Positions 21,641 to 34,466 of a stretch of 37,764 nt of DNA are shown here, piece by piece. Under the pieces are notes generated by a model, which saw only the letters and a program-made list of their open reading frames with translations, made no database searches and was not told the origin of the DNA. Location: positions 67,200 to 104,963 of the forward strand of contig MNCI01001848.1 of the NCBI GenBank assembly GCA_015680685.1, in the 5' to 3' direction. The stretch's first letter is position 1, and each line of letters opens with the position of its first letter. The position numbers and the translations under genes were made by a program. The stretch is from Gnetum montanum. Lineage: Eukaryota > Streptophyta > Gnetopsida > Gnetales > Gnetaceae.

Positions 21641-23420
21641 AAGAAAAAATGTCTTAGAAATCATTAATAAGTTTCAAGGAATCAAAAAGAACCTTGACAA
21701 AGACTACAAATAGCAATGCATTATTTTGGGCCTTTTTCATCAAAAATACTCAAGTAGTTCCTACATCAATTATATAATCACCATGCTATCAACAAATGGC
21801 AATCTAAAAGGTATGATCTTTGAAACCATCATAGGGTTTCTAATAGCTTTCAACATGCAATGCAATGGCTACATTTGGGGAAGTATGCAAATAAGTCCCT
21901 TATCTAATAGGGCAAACTATGACAGTAATAGCAAATAGCAAGATCTAAAAGGCAAGGGTAAGCAAAAGCAAATCCATATTGACAAGAAAAGAGAGAATCA
22001 AGAAAAAAAGTGGGGCTTTGATAATAACAGTAAAAACATGACCTGCAAAAGGTATGGCAAGAAGGACTAGTGTGCAATCGAGTGCAAAACTCCATATGAT
22101 CATATCAAGAATAAAGGACAAGTATATCAAAGTAGAGAAGACTAGGCAAGAGTCACACTCTAGTAATAGTGAGCATGACTCTACAACACTTGTGTGTTGA
22201 TGATAGAGACCAATCAAGACCTAATCTGAAAATTGAAATCATGCCAAACTAGTTAGTGACTAAGTTAATGTGACTAGTTATGCAAATTCCTGCTATAGCA
22301 TATGAAGCTAATGGCCGTAATATGGATACCAGAGCAACTTAACACATGCTCCCAAAAAAAGGCTTGTTCTACAAATGAAATAGAAACTATCATGGATCAA
22401 TAAAGATTGCATATAAAAATCCACAAATAGTTAAAGAAATAGAAACTAGGCTTATCAAACCTTCTCATAGAGCAAAGGAACTCCAATTGAGGGATGTCCT
22501 AGACATCCTCACTTTGAAGCAAAATCTATTAAGTACACCAATAAGCATAAGAACAACAAATGGAAAGGTAGATGTGACAAAGAAAAACATCAAGTGCCTC
22601 ACTATGAAACTAGAAGATGAGCTCATGTACTTGAATGGTAGAGCATTGATAAATCAAGAAGAACAAATTGTTTCATAGCAATTTGTGGATGTCACGTACC
22701 ATTGCATGGTAGCTGAAATGCAAAATCCAACAAATCTCTCTCAAGAAGCACTTTGGCATACTAGAACAAGACATCTTTCTTTGAAAAGGATTTGTAAACT
22801 TAATGATGTTCCAAAGGATTTGCAAGTGATGATCTATAATGCAAACTTTGCATCATGCACAAAGCAATAAGACAAATTCAAAAGCAAAAGCGGATAGTCT
22901 ACAAGAACACTTGAGTGGATACACTCTAATGTGTATGGACCAATATCAACAAAGGGGAGGATTCAAGGAAATCATTATTTTATCATCTTCATTGATGACT
23001 ACACTAAAAATGTATGAATTAAATACTTCAAATAATAAGTTGTAGATTTTTTATGTCTTTCAATTGTGGAAAGCTCCCATCGGAAAAAATGTTACTACAC
23101 TATCAAGACACTAAAAATAAACAATGGAGTGAAGTATGTCTCCAAAGAAGTTAGACACTTTTTGTAGAAGGGATTAGACATTAGACCATAATGTCAAGAA
23201 CACTACAACAGAAAGGTATTCCAAAAAGAATAAACAAAATGCTTTTTGATATGGTTAGATCAATGCTAATCTACAAGAAGCTACCTACCTATTTGGAGAG
23301 AGAAGCACTTGACACAATAGTTCAAACAAAGAATAATGTCCTATGAAAACACAAAAAAGCATCCTATGAAATATCAATTGTAAATGATCCTATAGTAAAA
23401 AGTTTCAAAATCTTCGGTTC
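21640..23420 (+). mobile_element. Ty1/copia retrotransposon relic (gag end, protease, integrase)
   Basis: Order along the plus strand: a decayed zinc knuckle TCKRYGKKD-stop-CAIEC (22044-22085, second Cys and His lost); a protease active-site remnant NMDTRAT (22319-22339, DTGA become DTRA); the pre-integrase block DVLDILTLKQNLLSTPISI then LWHTRTRHLSLKRICKL; and the integrase start LEWIHSNVYGPIST...FIIFIDDYTKN and a later INKMLFDMVRSMLIYKKLP. These are the copia-type PR-INT order. Several stops and frame changes separate the blocks. The expected reverse transcriptase and RNase H after integrase are absent, and no LTRs were found. Confidence 0.75.
22487..23045 (+). pseudogene. pol: copia pol fragment: pre-integrase and integrase N-terminal part
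   Basis: The GAG-pre-integrase region is clear: RDVLDILTLKQNLLSTPI corresponds to the usual VLYVPDLKQNLLSV motif, and LWHTRTRHLSLKRI to LWHRRLGHLS. The catalytic domain begins with EWIHSNVYGPIST and IDDYTKN, where the first catalytic Asp normally lies (HSDVCGP); here it is Asn. Stops fall near 22677 and 22868, with a frame change near 22870. The reading frame is not functional. Confidence 0.7.
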
Positions 23421-24981
23421 ATAGTGATCCAATGAAATATCAACACCATAGCAAACTGCAACCATGTGTACAACCAAGATTCTTCATTAAATATGGTAGC
23501 AAATGTAATTTATTTATGAAGGTTGTGCATGCCCTCGAATGTTTTCCTTCTTATTAGAGTTTTACCGCGTAATTCTTCTATATATGCAAGCATGTTTTAG
23601 TGCAAGGGTGTTTACTAATTGTTGCTTTGGAAACTCACTTTCATGAGTAGAAGCCATATTTAAAGCCAATAATTTGACCTAGCATGCATCTAGCTGTAGA
23701 AAGTCTATAGTACATTTGACCCTAGCATAGACAATAGTGTTGGTAAAAGCATTTTTTATCAACTTTGACAAGCTTTTAGTTAAGTTTCATATGATGCTCC
23801 CACTTCATACTCAAACTAAAACATTGAAAAGCTTGTACAACCTTTCTTTAAAAGTAGAAAAGAAGCAGCCAACACAAATATAGAAACAAACATAAAAAAA
23901 AATTATGTTCCAAAAATTTAACAGTTATTATGTATTTTTGTTTATCATATTTAATAGAAACTCATCTAGATCTTTTTTATATAAAATTTACCTTTTGAAT
24001 TTGCTCCTTTTGTATTTTTAAGGTATTTGTTAAATATCTACAACAATTGTCAAGTTAAACACATGGAACCAACACGATGGATAAAACTTTAATCAGATTT
24101 CAAAGGATAAGGAATATAGAGATATCAACCATGAGAGGCTAAGTGTATTATTATCCCTTATTCACCATACGATTTGAGGTCCATCTATCATTGGCCTTTC
24201 CAACAATGGTAGCACTACATGACTTTAAAGTTAAACCATTAGCCCATGCCCCCATGTCACCATCATGGCCATAAAATGTTTGGATGTCACACTTTGCTCC
24301 ACAACTCAAGGAGCAAAGTCATGGTGTATTTATAGTTTGGGATTCTCCCCCATGCAACGTAGTATCCAAGACTTGTATTAGAATATTTTGGAACCTTATA
24401 TTAAAATTTTATAAATCAGAAATATCCAATTCCAAACGAAGTGTAGATTCAATTGCACATCATTGATTTTGGAGGATATCTACTCTCCATATAGGTCCGT
24501 GTGATTTTTTAACTTCATGCTTCCAGTATTCAACAAAAACAATTTTATCAAATAAAAAAGAGGAAAACCCAAATGAACTATCACCAAGAATTGCAAAATT
24601 TACCTTAAAGTAAGGATTTCTATGGTAAAAAAAAAAGAGAACTTAAGGAGCTGAATTGTAAAGAAATGTTATCATTACAGTATGGTAAACCCAAATGTTT
24701 TAAATCATTTAAAGCATGATAAACCTAATTATATATTTTCTTGCTTTAGTTAGCAATACAAGGGATATATTTCTCCATAATCAATGGACGAATTTGACAA
24801 GATTTGCATTGACAAAGTTGATGGATAAATATTTTGTTGAAAATGATTTAAGTATCAAAGTTGTGTAGGTAGAAACAATAATATGTTAATTTTTTAGAAA
24901 ACAAAATTCTCCTACTATTTTAGGTGATACAAATACTTGAAAATAAAATACCTCAGAGATTTTTTTTTCTTTTTTATTCAC
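23421..24981. other. AT-rich stretch, no gene seen
   Basis: This is where the last CCZ1 exon would be expected if intron lengths were short, but no matching translation was found on the minus strand. It contains a small perfect hairpin at 24292-24318. Confidence 0.4.
24292..24318. repeat. Small perfect inverted repeat
   Basis: CTTTGCTCC, a 9-base loop, then GGAGCAAAG. There is no T-run or gene end beside it, so no role is suggested. Confidence 0.6.
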
Positions 24982-25137
24982 CTTGGTTAGAGTCACAACC
25001 TTTCTAGGTGGTGATGGTCTAGAGAGTTTCCTTTCACAATCGCAGTACACATAACAGTACCCAGCTACATGGTTGGCATTGATGCCACCCCACTCCTTTG
25101 TGAGTTTATCTTCAAGTTTGATGATCTTGGGGAATGC
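24982..25137 (-). pseudogene. CCZ1: CCZ1 exon 8, acceptor damaged
   Basis: Codes AFPKIIKLEDKLTKEWGGIN, ANHVAGYCYVYCDCERKL and KVVTLTK, 52 codons, the same length as the family block (ASLKILKVEEKV...WGGENAYHVSGYRYL). Donor GTGAAT. The only AG at the acceptor overlaps the first base of the GCA codon, so normal splicing would lose one base. The usual pyrimidine tract is replaced by a run of A. Confidence 0.8.
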
Positions 25138-26232
25138 TTGAGAGTTTTTTTTTTTTTTTTAAATAACAATTGTGTTCAGGGATTTCATAAAATCTTCCAA
25201 TATACTAATAAATTTATGGTACAACAAATAAAATACGTCTTTATGAAGCTTGACATCTTAAAACTAATTCCAATAAAACATATCTATAAAGTTAGAAATA
25301 ATACAGGTAATGATCCTACCAATTCAAAAACTTGTCATGCTAAAAATTCATCTATTATAATTAAAATATACAGCAGCATATAATATTAGTACATGAAGCT
25401 AACATGATGCATGAGAAATTAGAAAAAACTAAGATATGTTTCAAAGATGTTTATGAAAGATGATGCCAGAAAAGATTCAAAATTAGTCTATTGTCGTGTT
25501 GTAAAAAAAAAAAAAAACTCAAAAGGCACATGATTCTATGCTACCATTTTCAATTGTTGCATTAGAAAGAAAATTTAAGCATTGTAGCATCAATGAAACA
25601 AATGCATATGCAAGGAATAAATTTGAATCTTCAAAACATATGGAAAGACCGACTCAAGGGTCTCAACAAACCTATATTTATAATTATTTCAGCAACATAC
25701 CATCTATATGGTTAGATCCTCCTATGGCTGATACAAGAGACAGGTGCATGTAAGGGGGACCTATATGAATGAAACGTTGCAAACACTAGCATTGAGAGGC
25801 ACATTCCATTTAACCTAAAACTGCTTCTGAAGGCTTTTAAAGAGGCACACTCCATGTTTTTCATGTATAAAGTATCTTACACAAAAAACTTTGTCTATAT
25901 GATAGATGGAGACCGTATTTTTTAATTGATCACTATTTCTGTTTTTCAAATCTCTTTCCTGTGGATTCTCACTATTTTGCCAGGAAGTGTAAAAAAGTGA
26001 AAAGGAAAGGTTGCGGTCATCTCTGTTTTTAGTGGGTCTAACATACTATAAACAAGAACTTGGAGAAAATGATTAGCATACCATAAACAAGATTACATAT
26101 TTACATGATTTGAAGCAATGCCGTATTGGACTAGTTGATAAAATTAAAATAGTTGGAGAAAATTATCAGCAATCCAAAAGTAACACGTTTTGGAGGAATA
26201 AAATTTTCAATTGCGGATTTTGAAAAACTTAC

Positions 26233-26685
26233 ATTTTCAAGAAGAAGTTGTTTCAATATACCATGCATGGCACTATCCAATAATTCTACGGGGACAAGCA
26301 TGATGATAGTTAAGTTCTTTTGCTGATATACACACATATGCCTAGGTTCTTCTCTTTGCTGAAGCAGGACTGTTGGGTATATGAATCCCTTGCCACTATG
26401 ATCTGATCCCCATGAATCATTAACAAGAAAGCCATCCTTACCTCGCCACCACGTATCATGTTGAAGAGGCCTTGAAACAAAGCTAGTTTTATCCTGCTGG
26501 CCACAAGAAGCATTATTGCTAGTCAGGTCAGCCTCATCTGACAAAAGAGATATGATGCCAGAAGAAACAGGATCTCAAACGGCCAGAACTGCTGTCCTCA
26601 CATATGATCTCAAATTTGTGCCAGTAGCAAAAGCAGTAGCAGTTAATCATCAAACAAACTAGGTGAAGAGATTTGATGTATCCCC
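26233..26685 (-). pseudogene. CCZ1: CCZ1 exon 7, with four stop codons
   Basis: Acceptor TTTTAG, then GDTSNLFT, TAG (26659-26661), FV, TGA TGA (26647-26652), LTATAFATGTNLRSYVRTAV, TGA (26575-26577), DPVSSG and, after a variable linker, RPLQHDTWWRGKDGFLVNDS, YPTVLLQQREEPRHMCVYQQ, LTIIMLVPVELL and QLLLEN; donor GTAAGT. 151 codons. The second half is well conserved; the stops cluster in the first third. Confidence 0.85.
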
Positions 26686-26797
26686 CTAAAACCATGTGGG
26701 ACAGTTACTCAGGCTTGGTATAGTACCAGGCTAATATAAAAATAATATCAAATTCAGTTTATAAAAATAAATATATGAAATTAAAAGTTGAACATAC

Positions 26798-26896
26798 TGG
26801 ATAGAGCGATGTTGAAACTAGCAAATCTTGGAACATTATCAATGTATTCTTTACAAAGTTTCCTGTCAATGGTGACTCCAGAACCCTTACCAATGA
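26798..26896 (-). pseudogene. CCZ1: CCZ1 exon 6
   Basis: Acceptor TATGTTTGCAG, then SLVRVLESPLTGN and NTLIMFQDLLVSTSLYP; donor GTATGT. It matches the family's SLVGVLDS...VIIFHDLLVSTTLSP. Exactly 33 codons, no stop. Confidence 0.87.
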
Positions 26897-28061
26897 CTGC
26901 AAACATAAAAGATATACATCTTTTAGAACACCCTAAACATGTACATGAACACCAACGTTTAACATACCCACAGTCAACAAGAAAGCTATCAAATAATATT
27001 GCAAACGGAGTGGGAATAAAATTGGAAATACTATATTTCAATACAAGATACTTTTAGCAATGGCTGAGCTACACAACCAAAAAGACAAATGGTAAATTGC
27101 TTCTAATTAAATAAACACAGCTGTGGTATACACATAAAACAAGGGCTAAATTGCAGTAAACTGGAACTGTGCTATTAATAGGTCAGTATGTAGGTCACAC
27201 CACTGCAAGTTGATTAAATTAACTGATTTTACCACTTGGAAAATTGAGAAAGCATTCTATTAGAAGATAATGAAAAAGAACTTGGAACAACAGTGAAAAA
27301 AAGGAATGCCCGGAAGAAGGCTCAAATCAACACAAAGGATCTTGAAAGTGGCAGGCAGGAGGTAGAAGAGCTTGATAGTTTTCTTGAAATGGTGCTCTTC
27401 TCACATGCAAGGGATTTCATTCTGAACCAGACAACTAAGGACCAATGCCAAGATCTCAAAAACTTCAAAGGAGGAATCACCAAAGTTAAACAAAATATGG
27501 TAGGCAGAAGGTGACTCAGGAGTCCCAAAATATGACACTATCAAGTGGAATCTTTACTGTTCAAACTACAATGGACACCTTTTGAAAAACATCAGATTTT
27601 CTGTTTGCAATTGACTAAGCTGCAAAAAAGGGAAGAGACCACATGGAAGAAAAAAGGGTAAGTTTTACAGATTGTAACTGTACAATGACTGATGGACTTC
27701 TCATGCAAGTAAAATCAAAGACAGATCAAAATAAAATTGAGAAGCTTTAACAAGCCTAGAACATGAAAGAGAACAAAGCCTATAGGAGAGAATTTTGTTT
27801 CATTCTTTCAATAGCCAATGATTGACCATGGTCATTCTGTATATAAATTACAGTTTGCTAGCAGTTTTTGGTATATTGTTTCCACAAAGCTGTTCCTGAT
27901 GTAAAAGTCACTTAACAACTTTAAAAGCATACAAAAAAGTGCGAGAAATTGCATACTGAAAAACAATGCAGTAAGTATAACACAACTACATGCGATGAAT
28001 AGTTAACATACAACACAAAGCAAATTTCTTGGGCAGAGAAAAACAAAGTCAGAGAACAAAC

Positions 28062-28171
28062 CTGAACTTCTAATGCTGTCTCTCTCTTCATGGAGAGCAT
28101 CTGAATGGTTCCACACTCTACAAATGACTCACAAAATGTGGGCATTTGAATTTTCTTTCCAATCATAAAAT
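28062..28171 (-). pseudogene. CCZ1: CCZ1 exon 5
   Basis: Acceptor TCTGACAG, then FMIGKKIQMPTFCESF, VECGTIQMLSMKRETALEVQ; donor GTTTGT. Close to the family's LVGKKLQLPSFRDSLKERGT and ALEVQ. Intron 4 before it is only 85 bp. Confidence 0.88.
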
Positions 28172-28256
28172 CTGTCAGAAAAATCACCAATTTTAAAAGA
28201 AGACATTATTTATATCGACATATAAAAGGAATATCTGATGAATACATTGACCTAAC

Positions 28257-28440
28257 TTGACAAATAATCTATGAGAAATACATATAAACAACTCTGAGCA
28301 GTTGCCCCATTAGGTTTCTTCTCAAGCAGAGTCCTGATGGAACCATAAAACATTGTGAAAAGATTGTGTGCTTCTTTAAGAACATCTCTTAATGCTTCAT
28401 GTCAGCAGAGTTCATCAGATTCTTTAACTTTCTCAACAAC
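28257..28440 (-). pseudogene. CCZ1: CCZ1 exon 4, with premature TGA
   Basis: Acceptor CTGCCAG, then VVEKVKESDELC, TGA (28402-28404), HEALRDVLKEAHNLFTMFYG, SIRTLLEKKPNGA and IDYLS; donor GTTAGG. The stop stands where plant CCZ1 has a conserved Trp (VWRVDALRKLL), so TGG has become TGA by one transition. Confidence 0.85.
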
Positions 28441-31400
28441 CTGGCAGCAGTTAGTGTTCAATAAAAATCAAGACAAAGTTATCAATTTTCAGCATTTAAC
28501 AGTGCAAAAATTAGAATTAAACTACAATTATATATAATACACATTTGAATTCTTTTTAATTAGATATCTGTTGACCAGACATATATATGAACTACAGTGA
28601 ACAATTGAATTTACGGATTTTTATAGAAGACAGTGAACTAAAAAGTGAAAACAGTCAACAGTATCTTAGTCCAGGTACCAGTAACATGTTGTGTGATTCT
28701 GTGAAACCATGTGGAGCATTTCTGTAAAACTTCAATATGCAAGAAAATGATGAATGTTGCAGCAAAATAATCATTACCTCACTGTCATCAAATTAGGGTC
28801 TCCTGAAAGGATAAGTTTTATTGTAGCTAATTTACATAATATGAACCTGAGCTTACATTTTTATGGTGCACGAGATTACACATGTAGAATTGCACCTTTA
28901 ACCTTAATTGTTATAAACAACACACTTACAAACTGAATTAGAGAGTATGCATTACGGAGAGATAAATCATGCATGTTGTTTTTTGGTAATGAAATGCTAA
29001 TTGAACGGTCAAGATGAGTTATTAATTTTGAGAAACTGTATAATCCAAAAGACATATAAAAATACACCGAAGCAAGCTAAAGCTGGCTAAAAGCAGCTAT
29101 GAGTATAGCATGATTAATGAATGAAACCAGAGAGAGCTTTATTGATCCAATGGTGGTATAACTATTCAGCCACTGCCACAAACAAATAGAAGGAGACGTG
29201 AATAAATTAGACAAAACTAGATATCAAAAGTGCTATGAAATGCCTTGTTACAAAAGCATGCAACAGTTCCTGTTGCAAACTAGTGCAGTGGAATAAAACA
29301 AATTAACAGATTACCAAACAAAAACGGATCAGATTTAGCAATAAGAGAAACCAAAGAAATTACTTAACAGCAAACAGTAGACATTCAATTAAAATTGATC
29401 ATCAATACAATGGTTACAAGCCAAGATCTAGGCTTTCCAGCAATTACCTGAGCATAGGAGACCCAACCCTTTCACAACTCTAATCTCTCTCATGCCGTAA
29501 CAGTAAACCCTTACAAAGACACTTATAGGATAAGAAGGCCCTAACTTTCATTTTTCTTTTAATATGCCCTTGAATTTTTTTCTATATAAACCCAAAAACC
29601 CCAAGGTAGGTTTATTACAAAGCTTACCTTTAACAATATGTCAAGAGGTTTAACTTTACAAACAATTTCTAATAATAACCATCATCGTACTAGCCTTATC
29701 TCCACTAAATGGGTTGGCTATATGAATTCTTTTTCACTATTCACTTCTATTTGGTCGAATTTGATGTCCACAAGAAGTAGAAAAACCAAGTTTATTGAGA
29801 ACAATGACTTATAACAAACAAAACCATATAAGGATCATAGTTGCAATAGTGAAGTAGAGTTTGGACAAACATAAGATGAAACAAGGATACAAACACACAA
29901 TAAGCACTAGAGCTTGTGCACTCAACTAAATGAGAGTAACAACATAGCAAACTACAAAAGAACAATCATATGGTTGCACTTGTAACAAACACTTGAAAGA
30001 ATGAGTAACAAAGAAATGTAACATAATGAACATTGAGTATGACAATGATTTATAAGTAAAAACATGCAAGTATATCTATAACCATAGACTTGATAGTAGA
30101 TAGTTTAGTTGTATGTGTGTCTCATGTATTGCTATGTCTCAAAATGAACGAGTGTGAACCCTTTTATTGGTATGAAGGCCATAGGGCACAACAACACATC
30201 AATAGTCACATCTCTTTATTAAATAACTAACAACTTTAATTATATCATTATGTAAACCATCATAATTAGCCATCTTTTATCTTATAACATACATGTGGAG
30301 GTTGATAATAAAACCATAACTTAACACTATTAAGAACCAAATAAGCATCAAGACCTACAACTTGAATGTCTTCTTCTATATCTTTAAACCATGTATCTTT
30401 TTCATTTACCTCTTTATTTTTTTCTTTTAAGCTTAATAAAGCAAACTCTTCTAACAAGGGCATTTTCTAGTCTTCTTAGCACATGACCAAACCATCTAAG
30501 ACAACTTTCTGTAATCTTCTCATCAATACTTGGCACTCACAAACTTCCTCTAATACGAAAGGAGTTGATTCAATCTTTGCTAGTCATACCCAACATCCAC
30601 CTTAGCATTTGCATCTCTACCACATGTACACATTGAGCCTGATGTTTTTGATAGGCATACATTCCACAATATAGAGCATCTCATATCTAATAGTAGCTCT
30701 ATAAAACTTTTCCTTCAGCCCAGTAGGGATTCTCCTATTACAAAGAACACCACTACCCGATCACTATTACATCCATCCTCTAATTTGATTTTTCACATTA
30801 TTGTTAATCTCACTATCCATTTGAACAAGTGACCTCATGTATTTGAATTGCTTACAGTGAGTAACTTCCCATATAATGTGTACATTTTATTAGTGCCCCT
30901 ATCATTCTTAATAGAACCTAGCATGAACCCACAAAAGAGAGAGAAGAAGAAGAAGAAACCACATTCAAAATGTCCCCAAAACAAGCATGCAACAAGTGCA
31001 TGGTCAATTTTGACCGCATCCCTAGAATAGCAAGGACATCTCCCAAAGTCCCAGAAATAACTCCCATGATTTTCAAAATGCATCCAAGATGCTTTGTAGT
31101 ACAAATTTCCCATACCCCTACTGAATTTGCTTGGACTTTTATTACAAATAGTTCAAATTTAAAAACCATGTTGCCATTCACACTGATTCTGTCCCATGAC
31201 TCCATGCATCCTTTACTCTACAACTTGCATAGTATTTTGAGGCTTCAAATCCATAATGCATCCTGAGAACCAGTGTTTAAAAAATCATAAACTAGACAAG
31301 CAAGTTAGGAAAAAGTTGGCAAGTCCGGTGAGTCAGTTAAAAAAGTTGGATAAATCAGATTTTAAAACATGTATTTCCTTTTAAAAATAAAGAAATAAAA

Positions 31401-33044
31401 AATCCAGTGACTGATCATCAAATTGGTGATCAATTGCTGGTTTAGAAAACACTACTGGGCACCTCCTTGAAAAGACCACATGGTACACGTTTGGTTAGGT
31501 GCCCACACCTCCAAGCCCTGTGAAACATAATGAAAATCCTTCTGGTCAAAGTACAAGGGACTAAAACCCTTTCATGTTTTCAAATAACCTAACATACACA
31601 TCCATATCCGACACACAAGAAACCCACAATAAAGGAGATGGTTGCCCCTTTAGCATGCTTCCTTTACCTTTGTTCATCCCCATACTCTGAATTACATATA
31701 TATTATCAGCTACATCTCCCACATACATTAGCAGAGAGTACACGTTTCTGAACTGTTAGAAATAGCAATGCCAATATCACTAAATATTATTTAATGGCAA
31801 TGTCAAGAGCATCAATTGGAAAAAGATATCATAACAAGCATTCTTATAAGATATGATTGTCATCTTGACAAGCACTCCAACAAAAACATTGATTAACCAT
31901 TATTCATCCTTGGTTCATCACGTTATCTCCTGTTACATGTTTCATTTTGTATCATCCCAAAAAAATAAGAAAAATGAAAAATTTCTAACAAGATTCCTCC
32001 TTATTTATTTGATCCCTACAATATCACATGCCTCTGCAACTTGGAAACTGATGTGAGCTAATTTGTGCTCTATTGCTTTGTATAGACGCAATCACATTAC
32101 AGCATCTAGGTAATCTACATTAAAATAGGGTTTTCTTCCCATTTGTGTTACTCTGCAATTTTTGTAATACCATAATTTTCACCATCAAATAAATAGATGC
32201 TGTTACAAATTTTTTGTCCTAGTTCTGATTCTTTTGATTCCCTGCTTGTAAAGTCATATTTTCCTAGCTAACACAAATCATTCTCATAGCTTGTTACATG
32301 GCTTTCTTTTTAATATAACAAATTGATCAAAATTCACTCCTTGCAAACTTCTAATTTTTTTAATATAACAAATTGAAGAATTGTTGCAGCCTCTATATGC
32401 TCTAATAATGGTAACATATTTCCTTCTAACAAAATAATGACATGTTCAGTTCAGAATTTTACCTTAAATTTATCTGTTAAAATTTTCTTCTTTACATTAT
32501 GTATCTGTCTCCAACATTTTCTTCGTTACATTTATGCATAACATAACCATGTATAATTGCTGATTCATAATACTGTTAAAAGTCTGTCTCATCAATTTCA
32601 AGCCTAATTCTGTAAGCATAGGAAGTCTTCCTACCTCCTTGGACTACAAATGTATGGCAGATATACAGCTTACTGTTGACCTATATAAAGTGCATCACTA
32701 AATTTGGCAATTTTAGTAGGTGGGTCTCATGTTGCAATTACCCAAACACAAAAACAAAAAACAAAAAATAAAACTAATCCTAAAATAGCCTATAAAGATG
32801 TGCTTTGTCTCTCCATGTATCATATACTGCATAAATAAGTTAAATGCATTTCTTTTGAGTTGTTTATACTACATGCTACACACTTCTTCCTTTTTCTGTC
32901 ATATTAGCTTGAAGTTTAATTGTTTAAATCTTGTGCTCTAAGTGAAATAATAAATCAAAGACTACGGTTAAATTAAAACCATTGCAAAACATTTGCACAA
33001 GAACAAACATATAAATAATCTGTTGCTAAGCATTAGAAACTCAC
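28441..33044 (-). other. CCZ1 intron 3, 4.6 kb
   Basis: The largest intron of the gene. It contains an RTE-type LINE relic (29680-30775). No second gene was recognised. Opposed short frames at 30918-31266 lack recognisable domains. Confidence 0.7.
29680..30775 (-). mobile_element. RTE-clade LINE, 3' fragment
   Basis: The minus strand encodes the end of an RTE-type reverse transcriptase: GSGVLCNRRIPTGLKEKFYR, MQMLRWM, CLRWFGHVLRR and ALVRRV. A frameshift and stops separate the blocks. Further on it reads TWFKDIEEDIQVVGLDAYLV. Near 29690-29740 the minus strand has CATATAGCCAACCCATTTAG followed by TGGAGATAAGGCT. This corresponds to the usual plant RTE 3' end, which also occurs as the tail of Au-type SINEs. 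About 500 bp between the two parts is unassigned. The 5' part of the element is missing. Confidence 0.7.
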
Positions 33045-33138
33045 CAAAACCATCCAAATATCTGGTCCTGGTTGATAGAACACATAAGAGTGCTTGTCAG
33101 CTTCAATTACTTCACATGGAGCTTCTAGGGAAAATATG
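33045..33138 (-). pseudogene. CCZ1: CCZ1 exon 3
   Basis: Acceptor TTTCAG, then IFSLEAPCEVIEADKHSYVF and DIWMVL; donor GTGAGT. It matches the family's LFSPE...HVFYEAEPDIWMVM block. No stop. Phase fits both neighbours. Confidence 0.88.
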
Positions 33139-34272
33139 CTGAAATTGAAATAAAGTCATCAGAATTCTAATTCCAAAGCATTTAGATTGTTATCATCTCA
33201 ATACATCATACGGTGTTAATAAATCATATTAGATGAAATAACATGGAAGATGTTCAAATTGAAAAGTCTATCAAATGGAACTTCATTTTAATAGTATAAA
33301 TAGTAAAATCTGTGTAAATAAATGATATTCAAATTTCAAAGTACAGATATGGTTCCTTGGTTGAGACTTGTGACTCATATGGCACAAATTATAGGTTAAA
33401 CTGCAATGGGTTACAGTCTTACACGAAACTATAGCACTGTTCTATTAACTCTCCCTTAAAGAACATGAAATCGAAACTTGAGAGTAAACGCATCCAAGTT
33501 AAACCGCAAAAAAAAAACTTATGGATTATATATAAATTGGCTTTCTATATGATACAGATGTTGGACAAGACAAGTAATGTCGTAAAAATTGAAATCCATA
33601 TAGCAAAACTTATGCAATCACTACAGAAAAAGAGAAAGAAACCACAATGTTAATGGCAAGCCAACAATGTTAAGAATATGTTGAAAAGACATGACACTAG
33701 CTACTATTTTATGAAGAGATTTCATTAAGGAAATATCTGTGAAGGCTTTGTTAAGGAAAATGCTCCATACCGATATAAATCACCTCGGTGGTTTAGAACA
33801 ATATGGATGAATTTCTAATAACAATGTAGTTTTCAAAAACCAAAGCTGTCATAAATTTGTAAACTATGTCAATGTAATAAGATAAGCAGCAAAACTTTTA
33901 TTTCATTCAATTTTTGCTAAAAAACATAGCATCAGCAGCAGCTGGTGTCTCGGATGGTTGAATGTAAAGTATTTCTAAGAATTAAGCCATTAAAATACAC
34001 ATAGTAATAGTTGAACTTTCATAAATTGAACTGCAACTCCAGAATGTATTGCCAGGCCAACCATACTGGCTAAAATACACTTGTCAGAATAAATCAGATC
34101 TTGAAAATAAAGCATTGCAAGACAATAACTTGAGGAATAGGTCTAAAAACGAATTAGCATGATCAACTACTGCTAATCACATACTGCTCAATTTAGATAA
34201 ATTAATAAAACCAAGTCCGTTCATACCCCTAGTAAACATTAGCAATAGATGGCTGTATAGAATATGTTTTAC

Positions 34273-34466
34273 CTAATGAATGTAGCCAAGCCTTCACTTT
34301 GCCCAATAACAGAGAGCTGACTAGTAAGAGGCAAACTAGGAGGGTAGAAATAAATGATCTTATCAATTTCTGCACCCTCTTGCTGTCCCCTTCTCATGTC
34401 AAAGACACAAAGCTGAACTCCTTCATTGTTATTGCTGTTTGGTAAATAACCCTTCCTGCTCTTGCC
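34273..34466 (-). pseudogene. CCZ1: CCZ1 exon 2
   Basis: Acceptor CCCTTAG, then GKSRKGYLPN and EGVQLCVFDMRRGQQEG, IIYFYPPSLPLTSQLSVIGQ and EGLATFI; donor GTAAAA. It codes the start of the first longin domain. No stop. Ends with two bases of a split codon. Confidence 0.85.

Noticed and set aside
24292-24318. Terminator-like hairpin
   Set aside because: It is a short perfect hairpin without a U-run or a gene end nearby, and such terminators are not used for plant nuclear genes.
27293-27514. Plus-strand 73-codon frame KKRNARKKAQINTKDLESG
   Set aside because: It lies inside CCZ1 intron 5, is antisense to the gene, shows no recognised domain and overlaps an open frame on the other strand.
30918-31266. 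Overlapping 90-100-codon frames on both strands in intron 3
   Set aside because: Neither translation resembles a known family and the two compete for the same bases; probably chance or old repeat.
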